From assembly GCF_004366635.1 (NCBI RefSeq), contig NZ_SORN01000003.1, forward strand, positions 360,916 to 424,915: a DNA stretch of 64,000 nucleotides. The letters are read 5' to 3'. Within the stretch, counting starts at the first letter, position 1; every line of letters begins with the position of its first letter. The notes under the pieces were generated by a model, which was not told the origin of the DNA, made no database searches, and saw nothing but the letters and a program-made list of their open reading frames with translations. This document shows positions 8,703-18,660 of the stretch, one piece after another. This DNA is from Roseinatronobacter bogoriensis DSM 18756. GTDB lineage: Bacteria > Pseudomonadota > Alphaproteobacteria > Rhodobacterales > Rhodobacteraceae. The position numbers were made by a program, and so were the translations under genes.

Positions 8703-9503
8703 ATTAGCAATCTTTTCTGGCTGACTGAGTGAAGCGGATCAGAAAACAGTCCGGGGGACTGTTTTCCCGCTGAACCAGATGGAGCGTCTGAAGCCCTTCT
8801 TTCCCAAGAGCCATGGCAAGCCTCGCGTTGATGACCGGCGCGTTCTCAGCGGCATAATCTTCATTAATCGCAACGGGTTGCGGTGGTGTGATGCGCCCAA
8901 GGAATACGGCCCACACAAGACTTTATACAACCGCTGGAAGCGGTGGAGCGATATGGGTGTGTTCGCCCGGATCATGGCGGGTCTGGCGGCAGAGGGGACC
9001 GAGACCAAGACGATCATGATCGACGCGACATATCTGAAGGCACATCGCACGGCTTCGAGCCTGCGGGTAAAAAAGGGGGGCGTGGTCGCCTGATCGGACG
9101 AACCAAGGGCGGAATGAACACAAAGCTCCATGCTGTCACAGATGCGATCGGACGCCCTGTCAGCTTCTTCATGTCGGCGGGTCAGGACAGCGACTACACA
9201 GGCGCTGCTGCCCTTCTCAGGCATCTGCCAACAGCCGACTGGCTGATCGCTGACCGCGGCTATGATGCCGATTGGATCAGAGATGCGTTGAAAGACAAGG
9301 GGATAACGCCCTGTATTCCCGGCCGCAAGGCGCGCAAGGCGACCGTGAAATACGACAAACGACGCTATAAGCGGCGCAACCGGATCGAGATCATGTTCGG
9401 GCGACTGAAGGATTGGCGCAGGATCGCCACACGTTACGACAGATGCCCGAAGGTGTTCTTCTCCGCCATCGCGCTCGCAGCAACCGTCCTCTTCTGGCTT
9501 TGA
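8703..9503 (+). pseudogene. IS5-family transposase, inactivated
   Basis: Two overlapping frames encode a DDE transposase: PFFPKSHGKPRVDDRRVLSG in the first, and GRTKGGMNTKLHAV, LIADRGYDADW and RRNRIEIMFGRLKDWRR in the second. They meet at A6G6 (9069-9080), a slippery run used for programmed frameshifting in this group. Upstream, the expected start reads ATT-AGC-AAT-CTT-TTC-TGG-CTG-ACT (8703-8726) instead of ATG. A palindromic insertion (8733-8771) then adds a TGA stop and changes the frame before the conserved MERLKPFF. Translation could restart at 8779, but the first residues would be lost. Confidence 0.8.
8733..8771. repeat. short palindromic element inserted in the IS5 transposase
   Basis: An almost perfect palindrome: AGCGG (8733-8737) and CCGCT (8767-8771) flank AAAACAGTCC-GGG-GGACTGTTTT (8743-8765). 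It interrupts the otherwise conserved N-terminal coding sequence between ...LFWLT and QMERLKPFF. It looks like one copy of a small non-autonomous repeat able to enter genes. I recall similar AACAGTCC...GGACTGTT palindromes scattered in Rhodobacteraceae genomes, but could not verify this. Confidence 0.65.
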
Positions 9504-9514
9504 AAATCAATGAG

Positions 9515-10760
9515 ATGCTGTAACGGGTCTCGCGTTGCGCATCACGATCACCGGTTGCCAGATCATGGCCGCGCTGCCGCTATGCCCGCATCGAACCTTA
9601 CTGGAGGCATAGGGATGAGACTATTTATCGGATTGGATGTGTCATTGGCGAAGACAGCGATCTGCGTTGTCAGCGAGCATGGAAAGATCGTTCGGGAGGC
9701 TGAGGTCACCAGCGAACCAGAGCCGTTGCTTGAGTGGCTGCAGACGTTGGACGGCGATATAGCCGCCTTGGGCCTTGAGGCTGGCCCTCTGTCGCAGTGG
9801 TTGCATCGTGGACTGGCGGATGCCGGGCTGGATACTGTTCTGATGGAAACGCGGCAGGTGAAGGGTGCCTTGAAGGCCATGCCGATCAAGACTGATCGCA
9901 GGGATGCTGAAGGGATAGCGCGGCTGCTCCACCTTGGTTGGTTCCGCCCTGTCCACTGCAAGTCGGTCTCGGCGCAGGAGGTTCGTGTCATTCTGAGTGC
10001 CCGCAAGGCAATCCAGCAGAATATGCTCGCGCTGGAGATGTCACTTCGCGGGCTATTGCGGAACTTTGGTTTGAAGGTCGGTGCGATCTCTCGTGGAAAG
10101 TTCGAGCACCGCATTCGAGAGCTTGCTGAGGGTAATGCAATGCTGGAGACAGCAACAGCTCCCATGTTGCGTGCCAGGGCGTCATTGCGCCGGGAACTTG
10201 CAGGCCTCGAAAGACTGGTCCGGCAGATGGCACAGGACGACCCGGTCTGCGGGCGACTGATGACAATGCCGGGGGTTGGTGCTGTTGTCGCCCTGACATA
10301 TCGATCCGCCGTCGACGACCCTACGCGCTTTACCTCTTCGAAGAATGTTGGACCTTGGGTCGGCCTGACCCCGTCGCGCAATCAATCGGGCGAACGTGAT
10401 GTCTCTGGCGGCATAACCAAGGCAGGTGACGTGAATCTGAGGCGTGCCTTGTGCCAAGCTGCAACCGTCATGATGAGCCGGGGCCGCGCGACATGGCTGC
10501 GAACCCGGGGGGCTCAGGTTGCAAAACGCCGAGGTCGGAAAAGGGCCATGGTCGCGTTGGCACGCCGGATCTCAGTTATCCTGCATCGAATGTGGGTCGA
10601 CGGAACGACATTCCAGATGGAGGCCGCACCAAGGACCTGATCGACCGCTCGCTGACTGCCTGATTGCAGGCAAAGAGGTCCCGAAGGGACGTGGTTCCGA
10701 TGATGTCGTGCTCTAGACCGTCGCTGACTGGTAACAGTAAAGCACGCTTATGAGATTGGC
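9515..10760 (+). mobile_element. IS110-family insertion sequence
   Basis: A single intact DEDD-type transposase gene has about 100 bases of non-coding DNA before it and about 120 after it, which contain small hairpins (TGCCTG-ATTG-CAGGCA near 10658; GTCCC-GAAG-GGAC near 10678). IS110 elements have no terminal inverted repeats, so the ends given are approximate. Members of the family encode a bridge RNA in one non-coding end that pairs with target and donor DNA. Confidence 0.6.
9615..10640 (+). CDS. IS110-family transposase (DEDD/serine recombinase)
   Basis: This 341-residue transposase is intact. The N-terminal RuvC-like DEDD domain has FIGLDVSLAKTAI (first Asp), LGLEAGP (Glu) and KTDRRDAEGIARLL (Asp pair). 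The C-terminal Transposase_20 domain has MTMPGVGAVVALTYRS, followed by GLTPSRNQSGERDVSGGI with the catalytic-type serine. The start is ATG at 9615 behind GGAGGCATAGGG; the frame is open further upstream but has no family similarity there. It probably inserted next to, or into the end of, the IS5-type element. Confidence 0.88.
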   Translation: MRLFIGLDVSLAKTAICVVSEHGKIVREAEVTSEPEPLLEWLQTLDGDIAALGLEAGPLSQWLHRGLADAGLDTVLMETRQVKGALKAMPIKTDRRDAEGIARLLHLGWFRPVHCKSVSAQEVRVILSARKAIQQNMLALEMSLRGLLRNFGLKVGAISRGKFEHRIRELAEGNAMLETATAPMLRARASLRRELAGLERLVRQMAQDDPVCGRLMTMPGVGAVVALTYRSAVDDPTRFTSSKNVGPWVGLTPSRNQSGERDVSGGITKAGDVNLRRALCQAATVMMSRGRATWLRTRGAQVAKRRGRKRAMVALARRISVILHRMWVDGTTFQMEAAPRT

Positions 10761-10949
10761 ACATTGGAATTGCACCGAACCAGCATCATGTCGGCAGCCA
10801 GTGCGCTGACCACGGACCGAAGCATGTGCCCGGAAGACCTCACAAAAAAGGCTGCGCGCAAGATCAGGTACTGCCGAAAAAAAATGCCACTCTCCTGCTT
10901 CGGCGGGATCTCTCTTTTTGTGCGAAATGGCTTGACCCGGGCAGACCCG

Positions 10950-11054
10950 TTACCGAAGTCTGGAGCCTAATGCAAGCACGATCGGCAAGACGGGTAGCAC
11001 GCAAGGGTTGATCAGAGTCAGGAGCCCTGCAAGATATCCGAAAAGATAGTCCAT
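10950..11054 (-). pseudogene. 5' remnant of a CcdA/DsbD-type thiol-disulfide membrane protein gene
   Basis: A 34-codon frame begins with ATG at 11054 behind an AAGGA ribosome binding site. It contains the hallmark of the CcdA/DsbD transmembrane family: a first membrane helix with INPCVLPVLPIVLALG, including the conserved NPC...P signature. It then runs out of homology (SRLR) and stops at 10950. Full-length family members have six or more helices (about 230 residues). The rest was evidently removed by the rearrangement that brought in the IS elements. Confidence 0.75.
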
Positions 11055-11542
11055 GCTGTCCTTAAGATGCCAAGCGTCTGTGCAATATTCGACCTCTTTA
11101 CGTTCCATGCGTTGTGATCGTTACACGCAATGATCATTACTGCTAAAATTGAAAGGTGAATTCAGCATTGCTGCGCTGCGAAGCGGGCCGGCCCCGCCAG
11201 TAGGGCAGCCCGATCAAGGCAGCTTTTTCGATAGGGATGACCGTTCAGTTTTACCCTGCTGCGCGATGCCACGATGTCCGCTACTGGCACCTATGCCTTG
11301 TAAATCGGGCGTCCGCATTGGGCCGGGCTCGTCGATCCTGAGGTCGCTCTCACAAGAGGCGGGGATGTATGTGCCGACTGCTGATCGCAAGACATTTTGG
11401 CGCGGTTGCAGGTATCGCTGATATGTCTGATTGACATCGCGATGGCTATTTAAGACACTGCCACCATGGGGATTGCGAGCTCCCCACGAGGCGCCAGCCG
11501 AAGATCGCGTTCCTGTTCAACCCCGGCGACGGAGGAACGCAC
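11055..11542. other. gene-poor junction between IS debris and the chromate operon
   Basis: No convincing gene is seen. A TTGACA hexamer near 11431, about 110 bases before chrB, could be the -35 element of the chromate operon promoter, but a clear -10 is lacking. Short stretches around 11230-11290 resemble degraded repeat DNA. Confidence 0.4.
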
Positions 11543-12363
11543 ATGCCTGCGCCCAATTCCATTTCATGTGACAAGATCATCCGCATAATCGGAACCCCTC
11601 GCGCACCGCGCTTGCTCGACGTGCGGTCCGAGGAAGATTTCGCCGCGGACCCACGGTTGCTTCCTGGTGCGACTAGAGTCGACGACCAGTCGCTGACCAC
11701 ACTGGCTCGCCAACTGGACGGCCAGCCGTCAATCGCCGTCTGTCAGGCCGGCCATCGGCGCAGCCAGGGAACCGCCGCCTGGCTGCGCGCCGAAGGCTGC
11801 CCGTCGGAATATCTCGGGGGCGGGTTCGAAGCCTGGCGCTCGGCCGGTCTGCCGCTAATCGATCCCGAAAAACTGCCAGCCCGCGACGCGCAAGGCCGCA
11901 CCATCTGGGTCACGCGCTCGCGCCCCAAAATCGACCGCATCGCGTGCCCCTGGCTGATCCGGCGGTTTCTGGACCCCCGCGCAATCATCTTGTTCGTTGC
12001 GCCCGCCGAGGTGGTGGGCGTCGCCGAACGCTATAACGCCGCACCCTTCGACATCGAGAATGTGTTCTGGAGTCATCGGGGCGAGCTTTGCACCTTTGAC
12101 GTCCTGCTGGCCGAATTCGGCCTGAACATTCCCGCGCTCGACCGCCTGGCCGCCATCGTGCGTGGCGCCGATACGGCCCGGCTCGATCTCGCGCCCGAAG
12201 CTGCGGGGCTGCTGGCTGCATCGCTCGGTCTGTCGCGCATGTTCTCGGACGATCTGGAGCAGCTGGACGCCGGGATGCTGCTCTATGACGCCTTCTACCG
12301 ATGGGCACGGGACGCCACCGACGAGACCCACGACTGGCCCACCAACAAGCCAAAGGCAGACTG

Positions 12364-12364
<1 letters not shown>
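11543..12364 (+). CDS. chrB: ChrB-type chromate resistance protein with N-terminal rhodanese domain
   Basis: This 273-residue fusion has two parts. Residues 1-115 are a rhodanese-like domain (RLLDVRSEEDFAAD; active-site loop CQAGHRRSQG, with Cys followed by a basic loop). Residues 125-270 are the ChrB C-terminal domain (WVTRSRPKIDRIACPWLIRRF, then IENVFWSHRGELCTFDVLL). ChrB-type proteins act with the ChrA efflux pump, as chromate sensor or regulator or through sulfur chemistry. The last base of the stop codon is the first base of the chrA start (TGATG), indicating translational coupling. Confidence 0.88.
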
Positions 12365-13731
<1,367 letters not shown>

Positions 13732-13843
13732 TGCCGTCGGGATGCTGGATACGGGCGCCCGATTCCAGTAGGGGTGCAAAGCAGTTTGCGCTACCGCTAG
13801 AGGCCAAGATCGCCCCTCGGGCCCGAGGGGGAGGCCCCGTTCC

Positions 13844-14247
13844 TCAGAACGGGATCTCGTCGTCGCGACAGGCGAGCTCGGGGTTTTCACTCTCGGCCGG
13901 TTTCGGGCGGCTGAGGAAGTCGACCTTCTCGGCGATGATCTCGCAGCCATAGCGGTCATTGCCTGCAGCATCGGTCCATTTCGTGTAGTGGATGCGGCAA
14001 TGGACGAGGACCTTCATGCCCTTTTCGCAATGCTCCGCGACTGTCTTGCCCAGACCGCCCCAGCAGGTGATGCGGTGCCATTCCGTGTCCATGACCCATT
14101 AGCCGTTCTCGTCGCGCAGAACGCGACCTCCCGAGAGGCGGGGGCGGGAGGTGGCGAGGCTGAAATTCGTGATCTTCGTGCCGCCTCGGTCGTGCGGGCT
14201 TCGGGTTTCTGGCCAATGTTGCCTGCGAGGATGACGATGTTTTGCAT
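13844..14247 (-). pseudogene. ssb: single-stranded DNA-binding protein (ssb-like), frameshifted
   Basis: The reading starts MQNIVILAGNIGQKPEARTTEAA in one frame, then continues as TKITNFSLATSRPRLSGG in the next, so a frameshift lies near 14180. An in-frame TAA at 14099-14101 then interrupts ...RDENG-stop-WVMDTEWHR. The rest is intact OB-fold sequence (ITCWGGLGKTVAEHCEKG, YGCEIIAEKVDFL) ending in the acidic tip DDEIPF that SSB proteins use to bind partner proteins. The paralogue was probably plasmid- or phage-borne, not the housekeeping ssb. Confidence 0.85.
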
Positions 14248-14682
14248 GTCTAGCTTCCTTCTGTGTCCTGTCTTCGGGACCGTCCCGAAGGCAAGCCCGA
14301 GAAAAGCCCGTCGGGTGACGCGGGCACGGTGGACAGCATGGACACCGGCCCCCCCCAGAGGACCGGGGTGGCGCGTGAGAGCCCGAACGGGATTAGGGGA
14401 TTGTCAGTCGAAGGGATGGGCGAGATGCCAGAGCGTCACCGGGAAGCCCATGCCAGACCCTGTCACCTTGCCAACATGGCCTGTTAGGACCCAAGCCCGG
14501 CACGACCATGGCGGCAGAGACAACAGATCACAGATTTCCGCCATCCCTGCCCTCGCCTGCAAGAAGTTGCGGGGCCATGCCGATACAGGCGACCTTGCAG
14601 GATCATTCAGGACACGGAAAGCACCGCATGGCTGATTTCGATCTCGAGGCGCTGTAGCTCAGCGATCCTGCGAAGATTGCAT
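14248..14682. other. non-coding or degraded stretch between two pseudogenes
   Basis: No gene is supported. Short inverted repeats (CGGGACCGTCCCG around 14276-14288) and GC-rich low-complexity sequence are present. The break at about 14683 is where the following ABC-ATPase sequence begins mid-domain, so this stretch probably contains a recombination junction. Confidence 0.4.
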
Positions 14683-15216
14683 GAACGACATTGGTGGGGT
14701 GTCTGCGCTCCGTGCAGGACGGGTCGATCCGGTTGCTGGGCCATGAGTTGCACGGCACAAGCGCGGAAACCCTGACGCGGCTGCGCCAGCGACTGGGGTT
14801 CATCTTTCAGGCCCATAACCTGCATGAGAGCCTGACAGCGCAGCAAAAACGTCATCATGGGCATCGAGGTCAAAGGCGGGGTGTCAGGGGAGGTGGCGCA
14901 CCAGGCCGCAGAGCATGCACTTGGCCTTTTGGGGCTGGGTGACCGGGTCGACTATCTGCCTGCAAGTCTGTCAGGTGGGCAAAAGCAGCGCGTCGCAATC
15001 GCGCGGGCGCTTGTAGGCAGCCCGTCACTGATCCTTGCAGATGAGCCGACAGCCGCGCTGGACAAGGATGGTGCCGCCGATGTAGTCGATCTGCTCAAAC
15101 GCATGGGCGCCGCTCAAGGGACCACCACCCTTCTGGTCACGCATGACAACCGCATCCTGGACCGGGCCGACCGCATCCTGACGCTCGAGCATGGGCGTGT
15201 CATCGCGTCGTCCTGA
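14683..15216 (+). pseudogene. DevA/MacB-like ABC transporter ATPase, 5'-truncated and frameshifted
   Basis: The sequence enters the nucleotide-binding domain exactly after the Walker A lysine: the first homologous residues are TTLVGCLRSVQDGS. The Q-loop (FIFQAHNLHESLTAQQ) is followed by an A5 run (14845-14849) with one extra base, shifting into the second frame (VIMGIEVKG). That frame keeps the signature SLSGGQKQRVAIARAL, Walker B LILADEPTAALD and the switch histidine LLVTHD. Two independent lesions make it non-functional. No permease partner is nearby. Confidence 0.82.
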
Positions 15217-15263
15217 ATGAAAGACGAAGTTGGTGATACGGGTCGGGTGTGCAGCAGGGATGG

Positions 15264-15692
15264 TCAAACAGCGGCCTGTGCGATCACTACCAGAATGATG
15301 TAGCGACCGGCCTTGGCCATTGTCACGACCAGCAGGAACCGCCAGAGTGGTTCGCGCATGATCCCGGCAGCCAAGGTCAGCGGATCACCGATCACCGGCA
15401 CCCAAGAGGCCCAAAGGCTCATCCAGCCCCAGCGGGCATACCACGCTTGCGATTTGGCGATTTGCTCTGCCGTGAACGGAAACCGCTTATGGTCGGAATA
15501 GCGCATCATGAAGCGCCCCATCGCCCAGTTGACCAGCGATCCCAGCACGTTCCCGACACTGGCCACGCTCACAAGCAACCAGACCGGATGCAATTGAGTC
15601 AGCACCATGGCCAGAAGCACGACTTCGGATTGCCCGGGCAACAAAGTGGCCGCGACAAAGGCCGCGAGAAACAAACCACTTAGTGCAATCAT
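15264..15692 (-). CDS. YqaA/DedA-like small inner-membrane protein
   Basis: This 142-residue membrane protein of the SNARE-associated/DedA superfamily (YqaA type) has LLPGQSEVVLLAMV, GNVLGSLVNWAMGRFM, and the conserved arrangement WASWVPVIGDPLTLAAGIM near residues 92-110. About four hydrophobic segments are present. DedA proteins are linked to lipid scrambling, membrane potential and envelope homeostasis; YqaA itself is poorly characterised. The ATG at 15692 is chosen because the family begins with a hydrophobic helix close to the N-terminus. The longer upstream frame has no similarity. Confidence 0.75.
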   Translation of the reverse strand: MIALSGLFLAAFVAATLLPGQSEVVLLAMVLTQLHPVWLLVSVASVGNVLGSLVNWAMGRFMMRYSDHKRFPFTAEQIAKSQAWYARWGWMSLWASWVPVIGDPLTLAAGIMREPLWRFLLVVTMAKAGRYIILVVIAQAAV

Positions 15693-15947
15693 CTTCAGGC
15701 AATCCTTTTCAGCTCGGACGGTCGGCGCCGGCGTGTGACCTCTGGAAGCGCGGACCCCGGAGGATTGCGCTATCTCACCCCACCGGCTCCGTCCAGACGC
15801 ATATGCGCTCTGTCGCAGCATTGCTGCAACCTGATGCGCTATTCCGGAACTTTTGTCATTCGCGTGACTTCACTCATCGCAGTTATTTGAGCGGCTGAAG
15901 GAGTTAGAGGGCTCGGATAACCGTGCTTCACAGGTTACTGAGGAAAA

Positions 15948-16418
15948 ATGGGTTATTCGATGGAGACCGTCATGACATGGCAGAGCGCAACTGGCGCAGG
16001 ACTGGCAGCAATCTTCGGCGGGATGGCGTTCATGTCGGCCGGAGCAGCCTATTCGGATGAGTTGGATTTGGGCAGCGCGCTCTATGATCAGTTTTGTGCC
16101 GCCTGTCACGGTGCTGATCTGGAAGGCGCCCCTGAGTGGCAACGTTCCGGACCCGATGGCCGGTTTCCTGCGCCCCCGCATGACGAGACAGGACATACCT
16201 GGCATCATGGCGACCGGATGCTGTTCGAGTATACCAAACACGGCGGGCAGGCGTATCTTGATAATCTGGGGGTGGCTTTCGACTCGGGCATGCCAGCCTT
16301 TGGTGATGTGTTGAGCGATGAGGAGATCAAGGCGATCCTCGCGTTCATCCGCTCCACCTGGCCCGCGCGTATACAGGAAATTCAGGCGGAGCGCACAGCG
16401 GCAGAGAACGCCGAGTAG
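15948..16418 (+). CDS. exported monohaem c-type cytochrome
   Basis: This 156-residue protein has an N-terminal hydrophobic export signal ending near SAGAAYS. A haem-binding CAACH motif follows (residues about 45-49), and a later methionine within DSGMPAFGDVLSDEEIKAIL is the likely axial ligand. The domain length of about 100 residues fits a class I cytochrome. It leads a short same-strand pair with the membrane protein at 16447 (28 bases apart). Its place at the head of the copper/redox island suggests electron transfer to an oxidase. ATG at 15948 or 15972 could be the start. Confidence 0.85.
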   Translation: MGYSMETVMTWQSATGAGLAAIFGGMAFMSAGAAYSDELDLGSALYDQFCAACHGADLEGAPEWQRSGPDGRFPAPPHDETGHTWHHGDRMLFEYTKHGGQAYLDNLGVAFDSGMPAFGDVLSDEEIKAILAFIRSTWPARIQEIQAERTAAENAE

Positions 16419-16446
16419 CCCCGCGTTGCGATCGCGAGAGGTGGAT

Positions 16447-17091
16447 ATGGCAAACGTGTGGCGCAGCAACCTCTTTGCATGTCTCGACCGTCATTTTTCT
16501 GTGCATCTGCCATTCACCCGTTTTGCCCGCAATATGGCTCTGCTCAGCCTCGCTGGTCTTATGCCCGTGCTGGCACTCTATATCGCGCTTGTGCCGGGAC
16601 CGGGGGGGCATCTCGGGGGGTCGGGCACTGCGCTGGGGCGGTTTGTGCGGCAGATCGTCACCAACGGCCTGCCGGTGGTGTTTGTCGTCAACGCGCTGGG
16701 GCTGATCCTGTTCGCGAAATTGCGCGCTCGGCGCATTGCGCCCCTGCATGCGCTGGCGCTCGACATTCCCGCCCGGATCGGGGCCTTTGTCGGGTTGCAT
16801 CTGGCGATCTATCCGGCCTCGGCCATGCTGTTCGGCTCTTTTGGCGGCGACCCGGTGCAGGCATTACGCGTCACTGGCCCGACACTGGCGCAGTCGGCAG
16901 GCTTTGGGAATCTGTCAGGCGTCTATCTCTACGCAACGCTGATCAGCGCGCTGCCCTTGCATATGGCGCTGGTCGGGCAGGTCTTGGGGCAGCAACATCG
17001 CACGGTGACAGCACACGCCCTGATCGCCGCCGCGTTGCTGATATTCGCGGCGCAGGCATTATTCCTCACCGTCCTGGCCGCGCTGCTGTAA
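16447..17091 (+). CDS. multi-pass membrane protein of unknown function
   Basis: This 214-residue protein has five or six hydrophobic segments (MALLSLAGLMPVLALYIAL, LPVVFVVNALGLILFA, IGAFVGLHLAIYP, LYATLISALPLHMALVG, ALIAAALLIFAAQALFL). A loop after the first segment is glycine-rich. The start at 16447 follows AGAGGTGG. No family is recognised. It lies just downstream of the cytochrome c gene and may anchor or assist it. It is convergent with the glutaredoxin-MauE gene, leaving only 16 bases between stops. Confidence 0.6.
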   Translation: MANVWRSNLFACLDRHFSVHLPFTRFARNMALLSLAGLMPVLALYIALVPGPGGHLGGSGTALGRFVRQIVTNGLPVVFVVNALGLILFAKLRARRIAPLHALALDIPARIGAFVGLHLAIYPASAMLFGSFGGDPVQALRVTGPTLAQSAGFGNLSGVYLYATLISALPLHMALVGQVLGQQHRTVTAHALIAAALLIFAAQALFLTVLAALL

Positions 17092-17107
17092 CCTGCAAGA
17101 CCCGGCC

Positions 17108-17875
17108 TCAGGACCCGATACCGACGCCCATCGGTTTGAACAGCATCCACAACGCCATGCCGATCATCATCAGGTTCTCGGTCAGCGACACAAACCCCAG
17201 CGGCACATTGCTGTCGCCGCCGACACAGGCGCATTTCAATTCGCGCTTGTCGATATAGACCGCCTTGAACACAGATACGGCCCCGATTGTGCCGATGAAC
17301 AGTGCCACCGGAACCGAGACCCACATCAGCGCGCCCGCGACCATCAAGATACCCGCCAGCCCCTCGCCGAACGGATAGATATAGCCGTAGCGCACCCAGC
17401 GCTGCGCCAACAGGTCATAGTTCAGGAACATGGTCGAGAAGCTCTCGATATCCTTGAGCTTCTGCAGCGCCAGCAGGCACATGCTGATCGCGATGAACCA
17501 TTCAGCAGCGGCAATCGTCATGAGGGCGCCGTAACTGGCCCAACTGAACGCCAGCGCCATCGCCGCAGCCATGGCAAAAAGCGCGATCACCGGGGCATAG
17601 GTGGTCGCGTCTTCGTCAGGCACGGATTTGCCCAGATGGCGCCGCGTGTCCTCGTAGCCGCCGATGCGCTTATCGCCGATGAACACTTGCGGGGTTGTCT
17701 CGACCCCATGATCGGCCTTGAAGGCGTCAGTTTCCTCGCGCGAGCGCAAGGGGTGATCCTCGATCTCAAAACCTTCGCGTTGCAGAAGGTCGAGTGTCTT
17801 CAGCCCGGACGGGCAAAGGTGGTCAGGGGTCGCCATACGGTAGAGGCGTGCTTGCTTTCTCGGTTCATCGAGCAT
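17108..17875 (-). CDS. glutaredoxin-like domain fused to a MauE/DoxX-type membrane domain
   Basis: This protein has 255 residues. The N-terminal 85 form a thioredoxin/glutaredoxin-like fold (LYRMATPDHLCPSGLKTLD with one Cys, then VETTPQVFIGDKRIGGYED including the cis-Pro TPQ). Residues 95-250 hold four hydrophobic helices of the MauE/DoxX type, with a Cys pair (KCACVGG) in the last loop. Such fusions are thought to pass electrons between thiols and the membrane or to mature periplasmic disulfides. The usual CxxC is absent (HLCPSG), so it may act as a monothiol. It sits in the copper island upstream of the DUF305 gene on the same strand. Confidence 0.78.
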   Translation of the reverse strand: MLDEPRKQARLYRMATPDHLCPSGLKTLDLLQREGFEIEDHPLRSREETDAFKADHGVETTPQVFIGDKRIGGYEDTRRHLGKSVPDEDATTYAPVIALFAMAAAMALAFSWASYGALMTIAAAEWFIAISMCLLALQKLKDIESFSTMFLNYDLLAQRWVRYGYIYPFGEGLAGILMVAGALMWVSVPVALFIGTIGAVSVFKAVYIDKRELKCACVGGDSNVPLGFVSLTENLMMIGMALWMLFKPMGVGIGS

Positions 17876-17948
17876 GCTGTCCTCCGTGCTTACACCACCG
17901 AGATAAACGCGGGGGTGGCGGGACGGGTTCCCGTCCCGCTGCGGTCAC

Positions 17949-18344
17949 TCAGTCGTGGCCACGCTCAGAAAGCCACGCGCGCATCATTGCGATCTCGGCC
18001 TCCTGCGCCTCGATCACCTCTTCGGCCAGGGCGCGGATTTCCGGGTCGGACCCGTACTCCAGCACCACGCGTGCCATGTCGATCGCGCCCTGATGGTGGG
18101 GGATCATGCCGCGCACAAAATCAACATCTGCGTCGCCGGTGAACTCGATACTCATGTCGCGATGCATCACGTCATTCACGGCCATATAGGCAGCAATCAC
18201 CGGATCATCGCTGGTGCCACCATGACCGGCATGCGCGCCATGGTCCATCTGGCCGTGGTCCATCTGGGCCTGCGCGTAAGTGAGCCCGCCCACAGTCAGG
18301 GCTGTGCCGACCAGGAATGCTGCGGAAAGTTTGGTGAATTTCAT
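17949..18344 (-). CDS. exported DUF305 protein (CopM-like copper-binding)
   Basis: This 131-residue protein has a clear signal peptide (MKFTKLSAAFLVGTALTVGG, cut near AQA), then a Met/His-rich linker (MDHGQMDHGAHAGHGG) and a DUF305 four-helix core with MHRDMSIEF and FVRGMIPHHQGAIDMARVVL. The HH and Met residues are the likely metal ligands, and CopM-type DUF305 proteins bind periplasmic copper. A strong AAGGAG site precedes the ATG at 18344. It lies directly downstream of copZ on the same strand (11 bases), so it is probably under the same CueR-type promoter. Confidence 0.88.
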   Translation of the reverse strand: MKFTKLSAAFLVGTALTVGGLTYAQAQMDHGQMDHGAHAGHGGTSDDPVIAAYMAVNDVMHRDMSIEFTGDADVDFVRGMIPHHQGAIDMARVVLEYGSDPEIRALAEEVIEAQEAEIAMMRAWLSERGHD

Positions 18345-18354
18345 AACTGTCTCC

Positions 18355-18549
18355 TTACTGGATTTTGGCATCGAAACCGGCAGCGGCCAGCGCGGGCAGA
18401 AACTCCGCGCCCGGCTTGATGGACTGCACGGTCAGCTTGCGGGCGCGCGGGTCGGCCTCGACCGCTGCGCCCGGGTCCACGCTGTGGATCGCGCGGGTGA
18501 CACCGCGCACACAGCCGCCGCAGGTCATGTTCTCGATATGGAATTGCAC
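18355..18549 (-). CDS. copZ: CopZ-like copper chaperone (HMA domain)
   Basis: This 64-residue protein is one heavy-metal-associated domain with ENMTCGGCVRGV, i.e. the MxCxxC copper(I) site at residues 8-13, and a ferredoxin-like beta-alpha-beta pattern ending in AAGFDAKI. It carries Cu(I) in the cytoplasm, probably to the CopA ATPase encoded divergently. Translation starts at GTG (18549) seven bases after AAGGAGG. It is the first gene of a leftward unit with the DUF305 gene. Confidence 0.9.
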   Translation of the reverse strand: MQFHIENMTCGGCVRGVTRAIHSVDPGAAVEADPRARKLTVQSIKPGAEFLPALAAAGFDAKIQ

Positions 18550-18581
18550 CAGAGCCTCCTTGGTTTTATCTGATGCCACAA

Positions 18582-18613
18582 CAAATGGGGCTTCCCATGG
18601 TGGGAAGGTCAAG
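18582..18613 (-). promoter_or_regulatory. CueR-type dyad and promoter for copZ
   Basis: On the minus strand TTGACC (18607-18612) is followed by the dyad CTTCCCA-CCA-TGGGAAG, the layout of MerR/CueR promoters in which the activator sits in an overlong spacer. It is one arm of a 22-base perfect inverted repeat with 18661-18682. A -10 would fall around 18581-18588. Confidence 0.75.
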
Positions 18614-18660
18614 GGTGCTTCTGGAGTTTTTGATCTGATCCCGTTTTTGTGACCAGGGCG

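Larger units (their letters stand above)
8665..9514 (+). mobile_element. degenerate IS5-family insertion sequence (IS427-like)
   Basis: The element carries the two-frame DDE transposase typical of this group and abuts a second IS on its right. The ends are approximate: imperfect similarity exists between GTGATTCACGC near 8671 and the complement of TGAAAATCAATGAG near 9503, but I cannot define a clean inverted repeat or target duplication. It appears dead because the transposase lacks a valid start and carries an insertion. Confidence 0.6.

Noticed and set aside
11149..11421. Small open frame upstream of chrB
   Set aside because: No ribosome binding site, Arg/Pro/Ser-rich product and no conserved pattern.
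13988..14635. Plus-strand open frame across the ssb pseudogene
   Set aside because: Antisense to recognisable SSB sequence; no motif.
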